This document shows, piece after piece, positions 1 to 9,128 of a DNA stretch of 56,002 bases (within the stretch, counting starts at the first letter, position 1; each line of letters begins with the position of its first letter). This DNA comes from Capnocytophaga catalasegens. GTDB taxonomy: Bacteria > Bacteroidota > Bacteroidia > Flavobacteriales > Flavobacteriaceae. The translations under genes and the position numbers were made by a program. The stretch covers positions 15,295 through 71,296 of the forward strand of contig NZ_BPMA01000036.1 of the NCBI RefSeq assembly GCF_026005215.1, written 5' to 3'. The notes beneath the pieces are model-generated. The model did no database searches. It saw nothing but the letters and a program-made list of their open reading frames with translations, and had not been told where the DNA came from.

Positions 1-20
1 CCGGGCTACGCTACACCCCG
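1..20 (-). tRNA. tRNA-Pro, 5' part only (cut by window edge)
   Basis: Read on the minus strand from base 20, the sequence CGGGGTGTAGCGTAGCCCGG matches the acceptor 5' strand and D-arm start of bacterial tRNA-Pro, which unusually begins with C. The rest, including the anticodon, lies outside the window, so the isotype rests on the first 20 bases. It follows the tRNA-Ser gene by about 11 bases and is probably cotranscribed with it. Confidence 0.65.
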
Positions 21-31
21 AATAAAAAAAG

Positions 32-115
32 CGGAGAGACAGGGATTCGAACCCTGGCGACAGTTACCCGCCGACAGATTAGCAATCTGCTCCGTTACCA
101 CTCCGGCACCTCTCC
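32..115 (-). tRNA. tRNA-Ser (anticodon GCT)
   Basis: The minus strand folds as a class II tRNA. The acceptor strands GGAGAGG and TCTCTCC pair, with one G-U. The anticodon arm holds GCT in CAGATTGCTAATCTG, which reads AGC/AGT serine codons. A long variable arm follows (CGGCGGGTAACTGTCG region), then the T arm CAGGG-TTCGAAT-CCCTG. The discriminator base is G, as expected for serine. The 3' CCA is not encoded. A TAnnTTTG box lies upstream at 160-167. Confidence 0.95.
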
Positions 116-159
116 TTAAAACTTTATTTCAATTGTATATGAACTTTCTTTTGCGAGTG

Positions 160-167
160 CAAATTTA
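160..167 (-). promoter_or_regulatory. -7 box for the tRNA-Ser/tRNA-Pro unit
   Basis: Minus strand TAAATTTG fits the Bacteroidota -7 consensus TAnnTTTG. A TTG lies about 20 bases further upstream, where the -33 element is expected. It sits about 45 bases before the tRNA 5' end. Confidence 0.45.
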
Positions 168-242
168 CAACTCTTTTGCAAATACAGCAACTTTTTACAA
201 AGTTTTTTTTTCTTTTTTTTTTAAATTAAATATAATTACCTG

Positions 243-2282
243 TTATTCAGGATATTCTATACGTAAATGATAAATATTGACTAATTTTTCTTTAAGAATT
301 TTTTTTATTTTTTCTATTTCTTTAAGCGTAATATCTGTATTCATATATTGTTTTTCCTCGTATTGCTTTCTAATAATAGATTCTACAAAATTTTCAATAG
401 CTTCGTATGTAGGATTTTTTAAACTTTTAGAAGCAGCTTCTATAGAGTCAGCCATCATTAGTATTACGGTTTCTTTTGAAAAAGGGATGGGACCTTTGTA
501 ATGAAAATCGGCTTCATCAAAAGGTTCTCCACTATCGAGTTGTTGTTTGTAAAAATAATAAACTAAACTATTTCCGTGATGTGTACGAATAAAATCAATT
601 ATCCTATCTGGTATATTGTTTTGTCGAGCCATTTCTATTCCTTCAATAACATGATTGATAATGATTTTAGCACTTTCTAACGGAGTAAGTTCATCATGTG
701 GATTAACCGAAGTTTTCTGATTTTCAGTAAAATACATTGGATTATTCATTTTTCCTATATCATGATACAAAGCCCCGACTCGCACCAACATTGTATTGGC
801 TCCTATTTCTGATGCAGCTGCTTCTGCTAAATTGGCAACTTGCAATGAATGATGAAAAGTACCTGGTGCTTTTTCTGAAAGTTCTCGAAGTAATTTAAAA
901 TTCGTATCCGAAAGTTCTAACAGAGAAACATTTGATACTAATCCGAAAAGTTTCTCATAAATATACGTAAGAGGTTGCACAAACAACGTTAGAAAACCAT
1001 TGAGTATAAAAAAACCGATGATTTTTGTATCAAAACTTAGCCAACTACCTTCAGAAAGAGCGCTGTATATTATATAAGTAAGCACATAAACCAATGTGAT
1101 GTGTCCAGCAGTCAGAAAAAGATTCACTCTGTAGTGTAATTCTCTGATATTGAGCATTGAAAAACTTCCTGCAACAATACTTATAAAAATAAATTGAAAA
1201 CTATTAGGAACGACAAATCCTATAATAAGTACCGTCATCGTATAAATAAATATTCCCAATCGGATATCAAAAAAAGCTCTACAAAGCAATGGCAAAATAC
1301 AAATAGGCGTTGCATACATATAATTTATATCTATTTTCAATGCCAAACTGGTCAAAACAACCATCAATAACACATTGGTCAAAATAAACGTTAGCGATGT
1401 ATTATTGTGATATATTTCTGGATAGAAACGATTCAAATACAATACAATGATAAAAAGAGTGACTGCTACCAGTAGTAAATATCCTATATAAGTTGGTGTA
1501 TTATCTTCTGTATTCCAATGCTCTGATTCGTATTCTGTTTGTAAGGATTGCAACATCTCTAATTTTTCTGCTTGTACAATTTCCCCCTTAGTTATTATAA
1601 GCTGATTCTTTTTAACAATTCCACGCGAATAAACAAGCTGATCTAAGTTTTGTTCAAGTGTTTTTTTGGTAAAATATTCATTAACAGCTATATTGGGTTT
1701 CATTACTTCAAAGAAAACAGCATGATATACATCAATATAATCCGAATAAGGTTTTGTTTTGAAATAGGCTAAAATTTCATTTTTAAGATTTCGAATTGAA
1801 AATAATTCATCTACTTTTTGTTCAACAATTTCATTTCCTTCAATCAAAGCCATATTCTTATTTTCTATTTCATCGGCTGATGTAATAACGCCTTTTTGAT
1901 ATGTATTAAACAAAAATTGCTTTCCTTTTTCTATCAAACGCGTTCGTAAATCGACAGGAAGTTCATTTACATACACAAGAATTTCTCGTTGGTAATTATC
2001 CAATACATTTTGATAAGCCGTAGTATCTTTGGAATAATATACCAACGATTGGTCTTTGATTGCTTGTTTTTCTTTGGCAATTTGTTCTGCTGATTTTTTG
2101 AGAGAAAACTCAAAAGGAGCATACAACGTTTCATATTGCCACAATTTGCCCTGTTGAAATTCGTATTTGAATTTAACACCTTTTGGAAAAAAATAGACAA
2201 TCGAACACGTAATTGCTACACAAAGTAATATTTTATAGAAAAAAGATTGCTTTGCGTATAATTTATGCCAAAAATTTTTCAT
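243..2282 (-). CDS. pgpH: PgpH-type 7TM-HD cyclic-di-AMP phosphodiesterase
   Basis: This is a 679-residue membrane protein of the 7TM-receptor-like HD hydrolase family, whose characterised members cleave cyclic-di-AMP. It has an N-terminal TM segment (about residues 17-32), a large extracytoplasmic 7TMR-HDED-like region (about 40-260), a cluster of hydrophobic helices (about 265-445), and a cytoplasmic HD domain. Metal ligands are visible as HH at about 477, HD at 507-508 (LYHDIGK), THHG near 568 and a downstream MADSIEA. Length fits the family. The start is 11 bases after mgsA, so it is probably the last gene of the pncB-pgpH run. No cyclase gene is in the window. The family is clear; the exact substrate is inferred. 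Confidence 0.88.
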   Translation of the reverse strand: MKNFWHKLYAKQSFFYKILLCVAITCSIVYFFPKGVKFKYEFQQGKLWQYETLYAPFEFSLKKSAEQIAKEKQAIKDQSLVYYSKDTTAYQNVLDNYQREILVYVNELPVDLRTRLIEKGKQFLFNTYQKGVITSADEIENKNMALIEGNEIVEQKVDELFSIRNLKNEILAYFKTKPYSDYIDVYHAVFFEVMKPNIAVNEYFTKKTLEQNLDQLVYSRGIVKKNQLIITKGEIVQAEKLEMLQSLQTEYESEHWNTEDNTPTYIGYLLLVAVTLFIIVLYLNRFYPEIYHNNTSLTFILTNVLLMVVLTSLALKIDINYMYATPICILPLLCRAFFDIRLGIFIYTMTVLIIGFVVPNSFQFIFISIVAGSFSMLNIRELHYRVNLFLTAGHITLVYVLTYIIYSALSEGSWLSFDTKIIGFFILNGFLTLFVQPLTYIYEKLFGLVSNVSLLELSDTNFKLLRELSEKAPGTFHHSLQVANLAEAAASEIGANTMLVRVGALYHDIGKMNNPMYFTENQKTSVNPHDELTPLESAKIIINHVIEGIEMARQNNIPDRIIDFIRTHHGNSLVYYFYKQQLDSGEPFDEADFHYKGPIPFSKETVILMMADSIEAASKSLKNPTYEAIENFVESIIRKQYEEKQYMNTDITLKEIEKIKKILKEKLVNIYHLRIEYPE

Positions 2283-2293
2283 TATTTAAAATT

Positions 2294-2680
2294 TTATTTT
2301 TTTTCTACTTTCGAGAAAACCAAACCTTTCAGAACCAGTTCGGCAGTAGCACGATTGGTTGCGATTGGTACATTATGTACATCACAAATACGTAATAACA
2401 TATTAATATCTGGTTCGTGAGGGTGTTTATCCATTGGATCTTTAAAGAAAAAAACTGCCTGTATTTTACCTTCTGCAACTTGCGCCGCAATCTGAGCATC
2501 ACCTCCAAGAGGTCCAGAAAGTACTCTTTCTACTTGTAAACCAGCATCTTGTGCATGTTTTCCTGTTGTTCCTGTGGCAATAATTTGAATATTTGCCGAA
2601 TGCAAAAACTCAATATGTTTATTGAGAAAAGATACCATTTCTGCTTTTTTTCCATCGTGTGCAATAACTGCTAATTTCAT
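2294..2680 (-). CDS. mgsA: Methylglyoxal synthase
   Basis: The enzyme converts dihydroxyacetone phosphate to methylglyoxal and phosphate, a glycolytic bypass. The reading frame is open to 2722, but the conserved N-terminus MKLAVIAHDGKK begins at the ATG at 2680; I chose it, giving 128 residues and removing an unrelated 14-residue leader. Family signatures are ATGTTG (35-40), the phosphate-binding SGPLGGD with the catalytic Asp at 61, D81, and HPHEPD with His88 and Asp91. These match the E. coli residues at an offset of ten. It lies between the Smr-domain gene and pgpH on the same strand with short gaps. Confidence 0.93.
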   Translation of the reverse strand: MKLAVIAHDGKKAEMVSFLNKHIEFLHSANIQIIATGTTGKHAQDAGLQVERVLSGPLGGDAQIAAQVAEGKIQAVFFFKDPMDKHPHEPDINMLLRICDVHNVPIATNRATAELVLKGLVFSKVEKK

Positions 2681-2718
2681 ATGATATTGATTATTAAATA
2701 GTTTTATAAAATAATTTT

Positions 2719-3273
2719 TCAATCCTCTTTTAAAGTTTTGGATTGGTAAATATAAACTTCGGTTGCTCCAAATCCATATTTAGAATATTCTGCATCATAA
2801 AAGGTTACATTTTCGTATCTTCCGAACAAATATTCGAGTTCTGTTCGTAGTACCCCCTCACCTACTCCATGGATAAATACTATGCGTTGTATTCGGTTGG
2901 CTATGGCAAATTCCAATTGCTTACGAGCGGTTTCTATTTGTAGTGTAAGCATATCGTAATTAGTCATATTGTGCATACTATCAATTAGTTGCCCGATATG
3001 CAAATCTATTTCTAAACGAACTTGATTTTTTTCTTTACTCTTGGGAACTATTCGTCTTCTACGATGTTTTGTTTCTTTTTCTTTTATAGCTTGAAGCGAA
3101 TCTTGATAATTCACACGTATTTCGTCAGAACTCACATTAACTACCTGATTTATAGGAAATTTCAACGAAAACCCATCTTCTGTTTGTAGGGTACAGTTCG
3201 TTTTATCTACTTGGATTACTTTTCCTTGCAAAGTCTCGTCAATTACTTCAACAATATCGCCTATTTGTATCAT
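2719..3273 (-). CDS. Smr-domain protein (DUF2027-like)
   Basis: A 184-residue protein. The N-terminal part (about 1-55) looks like a small beta domain (IGDIVEVID...GKVIQVD), followed by a basic linker (KHRRRRIVPKSKEK). A C-terminal Smr domain (about 88-180) has an EIDLHIGQL start and the HGVGEG loop typical of this MutS2-associated fold. Smr domains bind or nick nucleic acid, and some act in ribosome rescue. The role of this stand-alone Bacteroidota version is not known to me. The start codon overlaps the stop of the preceding 78-residue gene by four bases, so the two are translationally coupled. Confidence 0.8.
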   Translation of the reverse strand: MIQIGDIVEVIDETLQGKVIQVDKTNCTLQTEDGFSLKFPINQVVNVSSDEIRVNYQDSLQAIKEKETKHRRRRIVPKSKEKNQVRLEIDLHIGQLIDSMHNMTNYDMLTLQIETARKQLEFAIANRIQRIVFIHGVGEGVLRTELEYLFGRYENVTFYDAEYSKYGFGATEVYIYQSKTLKED

Positions 3274-3506
3274 TTTTCGCTATCTTTTTTGGTACGTACC
3301 AAAGGCTCTTTGTAATCTTCGGCTCGTTTTGAAGACAGCTTTTTGGCTAATTGATAAATTCCTATAATCAAAAATGCCAATCCTGTAATAAGTACATACT
3401 GATTGTTATCTTCTTTCGTAATTTCAAACCAAAAAAGAAATAAAACTCCAATCATCATAAACAAATATGATATTAAATTCGTGCTTTTCAGAATATTTTT
3501 CAACAT
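3270..3506 (-). CDS. Small two-TM membrane protein, unknown function
   Basis: A 78-residue protein with two predicted TM helices (about 11-27 and 38-54, the second LITGLAFLIIGIYQLA) and a charged, Lys-rich C-terminus. I do not recognise a family. It overlaps the Smr gene by four bases and starts 29 bases after the pncB stop, so coding is supported by operon position. The gene order pncB-this-Smr is the only hint of function. Confidence 0.7.
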   Translation of the reverse strand: MLKNILKSTNLISYLFMMIGVLFLFWFEITKEDNNQYVLITGLAFLIIGIYQLAKKLSSKRAEDYKEPLVRTKKDSEK

Positions 3507-3535
3507 TTTTATTTAGATTTTTCTATTGAATATTT

Positions 3536-4720
3536 TTATTTTACTTGCAAAAGTTCTTTAGCAAGCTCTATCATTCGTAGATTTCCTGTATGTTTATTAG
3601 GTTCGTCAGAAAGTTTAACAGTAGGAATCCATTCATTATCACTGGTTAAAACTTCTGTTAGCTTCATTACAATATTCATCGGACGAAGCCCCACATCATT
3701 GGTCAAATTAGTACCAATACCAAAAGAAATTCCGATTCTCCCTTTGCAAGCCTCTGCGATAGATTTTACTTTTTCAGGATTTAGCCCATCTGAGAAAATA
3801 ATATATTTTGATAACGGGTTGATACCAAATTTTTTATAATGTGTAATAGTTTTATTAGCAAAAACAATCGGGTCTCCGCTATCGTGCCGTACCCCGTCAA
3901 AAAGTTTGGCAAATTTCGTATCAAATTGCTTGAAAAACACATCAGTCGTATAAGTATCTGAAAGTGCCACGCCTAAGTCTCCTCGATAAACATCTACCCA
4001 GTGTTCAAGCGACATTGCGTTCGACATCTTAAATCCGTATTCAGCAGCGTGAAACATAAACCATTCGTGTGCGTGCGTACCAATAGGTTTTACCTGATAC
4101 TTCATCGCCATATGTACATTGCTCGACCCCGAAAAATTATACTTTTGTGACTTGGTAAGAGTTCGCATTACTACATCATGTACATGATACGAATGGCGTC
4201 TTCGCGTACCAAATTCAGCAAAGACAACCCCTAACTCTTCATACATTTTTACTTTTTCTATCGTATTATCTACAATTTGGTCATCTGTCCATTGTTTGGC
4301 ATTAGTAAGTCGATAATAAAGCTCACTAATCATCGCAAGTAAAGGGACTTCCCAAAGGATTGTTCGATACCAATATCCTTCTACCTCAACCTCCAAATCA
4401 GTTCCGTTTTGAGTAATTTTTACCTCCGAAGGGTCGTAACGATATCCTTCCAAAAAGTCAATATACGCAGGGTTCAGATACGGACAAGAACCTCTTAGAA
4501 ATTGTTTTTCTTCTTTGGTTAATTTTAATTGTGCCATATCATCAACTGATTTTTTCATTACCTCGGCAAATCCTTGCGGAAATTCATGCTTACCTCGATT
4601 GATAAACTTATATCTTCCTTTTACATTAGGAAACAACTTAACTACTGCACACTGCATAGTGAATTTGTAGAAATCATTATCTAATATCGAATTAAACACA
4701 TTATAATTATGTAACGCCAT
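3536..4720 (-). CDS. pncB: Nicotinate phosphoribosyltransferase
   Basis: A 394-residue enzyme of NAD salvage, making nicotinate mononucleotide from nicotinate and PRPP. Family features in order are the N-terminal NDFYKFTMQCAV, the region EFGTRRRHS with the regulatory His-containing loop, HDSGDPI, FSDGLNPEKV, and the phosphate-binding FGIGTNLTNDVG. Length is typical. It is probably the first gene of the minus-strand run ending at pgpH; a TACCTTTG box lies at 4753-4760. Confidence 0.95.
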   Translation of the reverse strand: MALHNYNVFNSILDNDFYKFTMQCAVVKLFPNVKGRYKFINRGKHEFPQGFAEVMKKSVDDMAQLKLTKEEKQFLRGSCPYLNPAYIDFLEGYRYDPSEVKITQNGTDLEVEVEGYWYRTILWEVPLLAMISELYYRLTNAKQWTDDQIVDNTIEKVKMYEELGVVFAEFGTRRRHSYHVHDVVMRTLTKSQKYNFSGSSNVHMAMKYQVKPIGTHAHEWFMFHAAEYGFKMSNAMSLEHWVDVYRGDLGVALSDTYTTDVFFKQFDTKFAKLFDGVRHDSGDPIVFANKTITHYKKFGINPLSKYIIFSDGLNPEKVKSIAEACKGRIGISFGIGTNLTNDVGLRPMNIVMKLTEVLTSDNEWIPTVKLSDEPNKHTGNLRMIELAKELLQVK

Positions 4721-4752
4721 ACTTTTCTATTTTTTGTAAAATCAATTTACGG

Positions 4753-4760
4753 CAAAGGTA
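4753..4760 (-). promoter_or_regulatory. -7 box for pncB
   Basis: Minus strand TACCTTTG matches TAnnTTTG, 33 bases before the pncB ATG and just past the PUL terminator, so the two transcription units are separate. Confidence 0.5.
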
Positions 4761-4793
4761 CAACATTTTTTAGTATAATCCTTTTTATATACT

Positions 4794-4820
4794 AAAAAAA
4801 GCACAAAGTCTCCTTTGTGC
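4794..4820 (-). terminator. Intrinsic terminator of the PUL
   Basis: A perfect 8-bp stem (GCACAAAG / CTTTGTGC, loop TCTC) is followed on the minus strand by seven Ts. It lies 25 bases after the GH3 stop codon and closes the susC-to-GH3 transcription unit. Confidence 0.85.
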
Positions 4821-4845
4821 TTCTCAAACAAAATAACCCCAAATA

Positions 4846-7125
4846 TTATTTCAACTCAAAATCCAGTTCGTTACTATTGTCGGCCGAGTGTTGGGCAATC
4901 CAAAGTTTGAATTTACCTGTTTCGGTTATTTTTTTCATTGTTTGCTGGTAGAAAGCAAGGTCATTTTCGGTAATTTCAAAGGAAATATCTTTGCTTTCTC
5001 CAGCTTTTAGAGCTATTTTTTGGAATTTTTTTAGCTCTTTTACAGGTCGAGTTACACTTCCTACCAAATCACGAACATAAACCTGTACGACAATCTCACC
5101 ATCTGTACTTCCAGTATTGGTAACTTTGGCAGTGGCGGTTATTTTTTCGCCCTTAGAGAAGGTGTTTTTGTCTAATTTGGCATTGTTTATCGCAAATGTA
5201 GTATAGCTAAGCCCATAACCAAAAGGATAAAGAGCCGTGATAGGAGCATCTTCGTATTTGGTTCTGTAATCGCCTTGCGGATTGTCAGGCATTACGGGAC
5301 GTCCTGTATTTTTTTGGTTATAATATACGGGAACTTGCCCCACATTTCGAGGGAAAGACATTACCAAACGCCCCGACGGATTATAATCTCCAGTGATGAC
5401 ATCAGCAAGACCGTATCCGGCTTGTGTGCCAGGGAACCACGCTTGTAAAATAGCATCAATGTTTTCGTCTTCCCAGCTTAAATCTAACGGGCGACCGCTG
5501 AAAATCACCAAGGCAATCGGTTTTCCAGTTTGTTTTAACGCTGCAAGTAATTCACGTTGAGCTTTGTGCAAACGAATGTCAGTCAGACAGGCCGCTTCCC
5601 CCGACCAATTAAAATCTTCGCCCAAAGCAAGTAATACCATATCTGCGTTTTTGGCTACTGAAACGGCTTGTTGTATGCCTTGCGAAGTAGTCTCAGTAAG
5701 TGAGCAACCTTGTGCGTAGGTAAATTGTACGTTGCTATCCTTGTAGGCTTCTTGCAATCCTTTGTAAAGTGATACGCTTTGGTTTCGGTTACCTCGTCCT
5801 TGCCATTCTCCGTTTAGGTTGATAGAATCTTTCATCATAGCACCAATTAGAGCTACTTTTTTGCTAACATCTCTTCGGATAGGAAATAAATTACTATTAT
5901 TTTTTAACAAAACAACTGATTCAGCGACTGCTTTACGAGCGGTTTGCATAAATTCGGGTTTTTGAAGTGTAGATTTGGCTCTGTTTTCGTCCAGATAACG
6001 ATACGGGTCGTCAAATAATCCGAGTAAGAATTTCATTTCCAATATTCTACGAGTAGCCGTGTCGATAGTAGCTTCGGATACTTTTCCTTCTTTTACCAAT
6101 TCAGTCAGATATTTAATGAAAGTAGCTCCCGTCATATCCATATCAATTCCTGCATTGGCGGCTAACTCAGCGGCGTGTTTGTCATCGGAGGCAATTCCGT
6201 GTGGAACAAGTTCGTTAATGCCTGTGTAATCAGATACGACGAAGCCTTTAAAATCCCATTCCTCCCGCAGAATATCGGTCATAAGCCACTTGCTTGCCGT
6301 AGCAGGAATTCCATTTACTTCATTAAAAGAAGCCATAAAAGTGGCTACACCTGCTTCTTTGGCGGCTAAATACGGAGGCAGGTAGAAATTGCGAAGCGTA
6401 TGCTCCGAAAGCTCGGCTGTATTGTAGTCTCGGCCTGATTCGGCAGCTCCGTAAGCGGCAAAATGTTTGGCACAAGCCAAAAGAGTATGTTTTTCTTTGA
6501 GTGATTTCCAGTCGGTTCCTCCTTGAAAGCCGATAACACGTGCTTTGGCGATTTCGCTACCCAAATAAGGGTCTTCGCCAGCACCTTCCATTACACGCCC
6601 CCAGCGAGGGTCTCTTGCGATGTCTACCATCGGAGCAAAAGTCCAATGTTGCCCATCGGCAGCGGCTTCTTCGGCTGCAATTTCGGCAGAACGCTTCATA
6701 AGTTCCAAGTTCCACGAGCAAGATTCTGCAAGAGGTATGGGGAAAATAGTTTCGTATCCGTGAATGACGTCGTAGCCAAATAAAATAGGAATCCCCAAAC
6801 GCGTTTTTTCTACTGCGACTTTCTGCATATTGCGAAGCCCTTCCACCGTAGCGGCATTGAAGACACTTCCTACCAAGCCTTTTTTCAAATACGGCAGAAA
6901 ATCATCTGCTACAGACGGTCCTGTGGTAGTCCAGCTGGAAGCAAATTGGGTCATTTGCCCGATTTTTTCTTCCAAAGTCATCAGTTTCAGAACAGAATCT
7001 ACTTTCCGCTCAATAGTTTTGTCACCACTGAAACTTTTCCAGTTAGATGATGCTTGTCTGTTGGAAGTTGTACAACCTATCAAAAGGATTGTCGTACCTA
7101 AATAAATACTATTTTTTATTTTCAT
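4846..7125 (-). CDS. bglX: GH3 beta-glucosidase, periplasmic lipoprotein (predicted beta-1,2-glucooligosaccharide hydrolase)
   Basis: A 759-residue glycoside hydrolase family 3 enzyme. The lipobox LLIGC puts the lipidated Cys at 18. The following residues TTSNRQ lack the acidic/Lys export signal seen in surface lipoproteins of this group, so an inner, periplasm-facing location is likely. The TIM-barrel domain (about 45-370) contains RDPRWGR, the KH pair (220-221) and the nucleophile Asp299 in VVSDY. The alpha/beta sandwich (about 400-620) and a C-terminal fibronectin-III-like domain (about 670-750) complete the BglX architecture. As last gene of the PUL it would remove glucose from imported oligosaccharides. 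Family is certain; the beta-1,2 specificity is inferred from the GH144 neighbour. Confidence 0.92.
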   Translation of the reverse strand: MKIKNSIYLGTTILLIGCTTSNRQASSNWKSFSGDKTIERKVDSVLKLMTLEEKIGQMTQFASSWTTTGPSVADDFLPYLKKGLVGSVFNAATVEGLRNMQKVAVEKTRLGIPILFGYDVIHGYETIFPIPLAESCSWNLELMKRSAEIAAEEAAADGQHWTFAPMVDIARDPRWGRVMEGAGEDPYLGSEIAKARVIGFQGGTDWKSLKEKHTLLACAKHFAAYGAAESGRDYNTAELSEHTLRNFYLPPYLAAKEAGVATFMASFNEVNGIPATASKWLMTDILREEWDFKGFVVSDYTGINELVPHGIASDDKHAAELAANAGIDMDMTGATFIKYLTELVKEGKVSEATIDTATRRILEMKFLLGLFDDPYRYLDENRAKSTLQKPEFMQTARKAVAESVVLLKNNSNLFPIRRDVSKKVALIGAMMKDSINLNGEWQGRGNRNQSVSLYKGLQEAYKDSNVQFTYAQGCSLTETTSQGIQQAVSVAKNADMVLLALGEDFNWSGEAACLTDIRLHKAQRELLAALKQTGKPIALVIFSGRPLDLSWEDENIDAILQAWFPGTQAGYGLADVITGDYNPSGRLVMSFPRNVGQVPVYYNQKNTGRPVMPDNPQGDYRTKYEDAPITALYPFGYGLSYTTFAINNAKLDKNTFSKGEKITATAKVTNTGSTDGEIVVQVYVRDLVGSVTRPVKELKKFQKIALKAGESKDISFEITENDLAFYQQTMKKITETGKFKLWIAQHSADNSNELDFELK

Positions 7126-7228
7126 AAATTGTTATTTTTATTCAATATGTATTATTTTATAGATGTTTTTGTTAGAAAACATTTTTGAATGATTGTTTTT
7201 ACATTTTTCTATATTGCTTAACAGAAAA

Positions 7229-7489
7229 TTAGTTTTTTGTATAAATATGATTTTTTTTATTAAAAATATTTGCAAAAAAATTTAAAAATATTCCAATTAC
7301 AAGACCAATTAAGATGTAAATCAATGTATTTTTGTTAAAAAAATGATTTGAAACTACATTACTAAATGTTTTTATTATAGATTCATCAGGAGGAGCTATG
7401 TCATTGTATGATACCAATCCTTCCCAGAATGAGAATGAAATGCCTACAAATACTCCTAAAAACAATAATATGTAATTTATTTTTATCAT
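7229..7489 (-). CDS. Small two-TM membrane protein inside the PUL, unknown
   Basis: An 86-residue protein from the ATG at 7489 (MIKINYILLFLGVF). The frame is open to 7549, but that extension is not hydrophobic and looks like untranslated leader. There are two hydrophobic stretches (about 4-20 and 52-72) separated by a short extracytoplasmic loop with acidic and Pro residues, and a basic C-terminal tail (NKKNHIYTKN). It lies between GH144 and GH3 on the same strand with gaps over 100 bases on both sides. I recognise no family, and it is not a usual PUL component. Confidence 0.5.
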   Translation of the reverse strand: MIKINYILLFLGVFVGISFSFWEGLVSYNDIAPPDESIIKTFSNVVSNHFFNKNTLIYILIGLVIGIFLNFFANIFNKKNHIYTKN

Positions 7490-7622
7490 TATCTTGAAAT
7501 AACGTACATTTATTGCAATTAAATCATAGATACAATTATAACCTCTCAAAAAATTTCGTTTATAGAGAAGGCTCCAGATTAAATTTTGTTCCTAGTAAAT
7601 TGCTTTACAAAAGTACAAAAAA

Positions 7623-9032
7623 CTATAAAGAGTTTGTATAAAAATTTAATTTTTTTAATCCGTTTTGCACTTCAGGACAACTCATAAAGAGCCTCCAAAG
7701 CAGTCCTGTACGGTGGTTTTCTATCATCGGAGCGATTGTAAGCTGGTCAATAGCTAAATAACGCTGAGGATACCATATATATTGCTCACTAAAAGCATCG
7801 TAAAAGCCATATTTCCCCCAAATAATATCACCCAAATCGTAATAAAAATGTTTTAGTGCTGTTATTGATTCGTTGGGAGTGTACGGAAAACTCGAAAGTG
7901 AGGCTGTTGGTACAATTACTCCGAAATCATTGGTTGGTGAATGTGCCGCATAACCTTTCACGGAATAACTTGCGGTAAGTCCCCAACTATTTGACCCATA
8001 ACCTTTATAACCTTTGGGATTTTCTACGCAATATTTATAATTTATTAAGGTATGATTTTTATTCAATACCCAATAATCAGCATATTGATCTGTAAGTCCT
8101 TTAGGATTCAATCCAATGAACGAATAATGAGCCCAAAAAAGTGGCCCTCCATATCGTTCAGCTCCATTGTGTTTGAGAACAAGTGGCAATCCGTAAGTAA
8201 CTTGACTACTTTTGATAGCTCCATTTCGTGCCCAACCCTTATGATATGCCGATGCAGGTATCGGGTGCGTAGGCGATGATGCTCCAAGAATATAAGCGAT
8301 GAAACACTCATTATATCCTTCCAAAGGAAAATTCATCTGCCATTCATACTGCGGGCTCCAATGCCAATACAGTACATCTTGTCCATTTAAGTACCAATCC
8401 CACTCCATTTCTTTCCACAAATTATCAATGCGAGTGGCTATTTCCTTTTCTTTGGTGTCTCCATTTTGGAAGTATTGACGAGCGCAAAGTAGTCCTTGTA
8501 TCAAAAAAGCACTCTCTACGATATCTCCTCCATTATCTTTCTGCCCAAAAGGCTTGGTTTTACCTGTTTTTCCATCAATCCAGTGCGACCACATTCCGTG
8601 ATAACGATCAGCTTTTTCTAGAAATGTTATAATTTTTTCGAAGCGTGCTACAGCTTCTGTTCTATCTATAAAACCTCGTTCTATAGCTACAAGCAATCCA
8701 GCTATACCAAAACCACTTCCACCAGTAGTAATGATGTCTTGATCATTTAGTGGATAGTTTCCATCAATATGAATACGTTCACGCGCCAGTCCTGAATTAG
8801 ATTCTGCTCCTTCCCACATATAATTAAAATGGGCTTTTTGAATAAAATCAAGAAACATATCATCATTATCAAAACTTGTAGGTCTGTTATGAAATGTTTG
8901 TATTGGTTTTTGTGGTGTAATAGGCGTTTTTTCTTGCGAATTTTTATCTTTCGAACATCCACAGGCGGTAAATGATAGTCCAATAAGAGTAACTACCAAA
9001 GTATACAGATTATGAATGATATTCTTATTCAT
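7623..9032 (-). CDS. GH144-like endo-beta-1,2-glucanase, surface lipoprotein (predicted)
   Basis: A 469-residue protein of the 'glycoamylase' fold family (Pfam PF10091), which holds GH144 endo-beta-1,2-glucanases. Signatures are the N-terminal AHFNYMWEGA and ARERIH, TTGGSGFGIAGLLVA, MWSHWIDGKTG, GGDIVESAFLIQGLL, and the Trp/Tyr-rich C-terminal half with NSWGLTAS and WAHYSFIGLNP. The lipoprotein signal ends at FTACGC; the following SKDK fits the lysine/acidic export signal that sends lipoproteins to the outside in Capnocytophaga and relatives. Together with GH3 and SusCD it forms a beta-1,2-glucan locus like those known in Bacteroides. PF10091 also contains enzymes of other specificity, so the substrate is inference. 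Confidence 0.85.
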   Translation of the reverse strand: MNKNIIHNLYTLVVTLIGLSFTACGCSKDKNSQEKTPITPQKPIQTFHNRPTSFDNDDMFLDFIQKAHFNYMWEGAESNSGLARERIHIDGNYPLNDQDIITTGGSGFGIAGLLVAIERGFIDRTEAVARFEKIITFLEKADRYHGMWSHWIDGKTGKTKPFGQKDNGGDIVESAFLIQGLLCARQYFQNGDTKEKEIATRIDNLWKEMEWDWYLNGQDVLYWHWSPQYEWQMNFPLEGYNECFIAYILGASSPTHPIPASAYHKGWARNGAIKSSQVTYGLPLVLKHNGAERYGGPLFWAHYSFIGLNPKGLTDQYADYWVLNKNHTLINYKYCVENPKGYKGYGSNSWGLTASYSVKGYAAHSPTNDFGVIVPTASLSSFPYTPNESITALKHFYYDLGDIIWGKYGFYDAFSEQYIWYPQRYLAIDQLTIAPMIENHRTGLLWRLFMSCPEVQNGLKKLNFYTNSL

Positions 9033-9128
9033 TTTGATATTAATTTTATTGATTTTCTGATGTAAGGCTTCTATCTATAATGAAATCTCCCAAAATTTTT
9101 TACATTATTTTTTGTATGATAGCATTTT

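Noticed and set aside
205-225. Long A/G-rich homopolymer run after pgpH as a phase-variation tract
   Set aside because: It is outside any coding region and lies between the pgpH stop and the tRNA promoter region, so slippage would not change a frame.
5000-7105. Several long plus-strand open frames opposite the GH3 gene
   Set aside because: They are antisense shadows of a clear GH3 coding sequence with no recognisable protein features.
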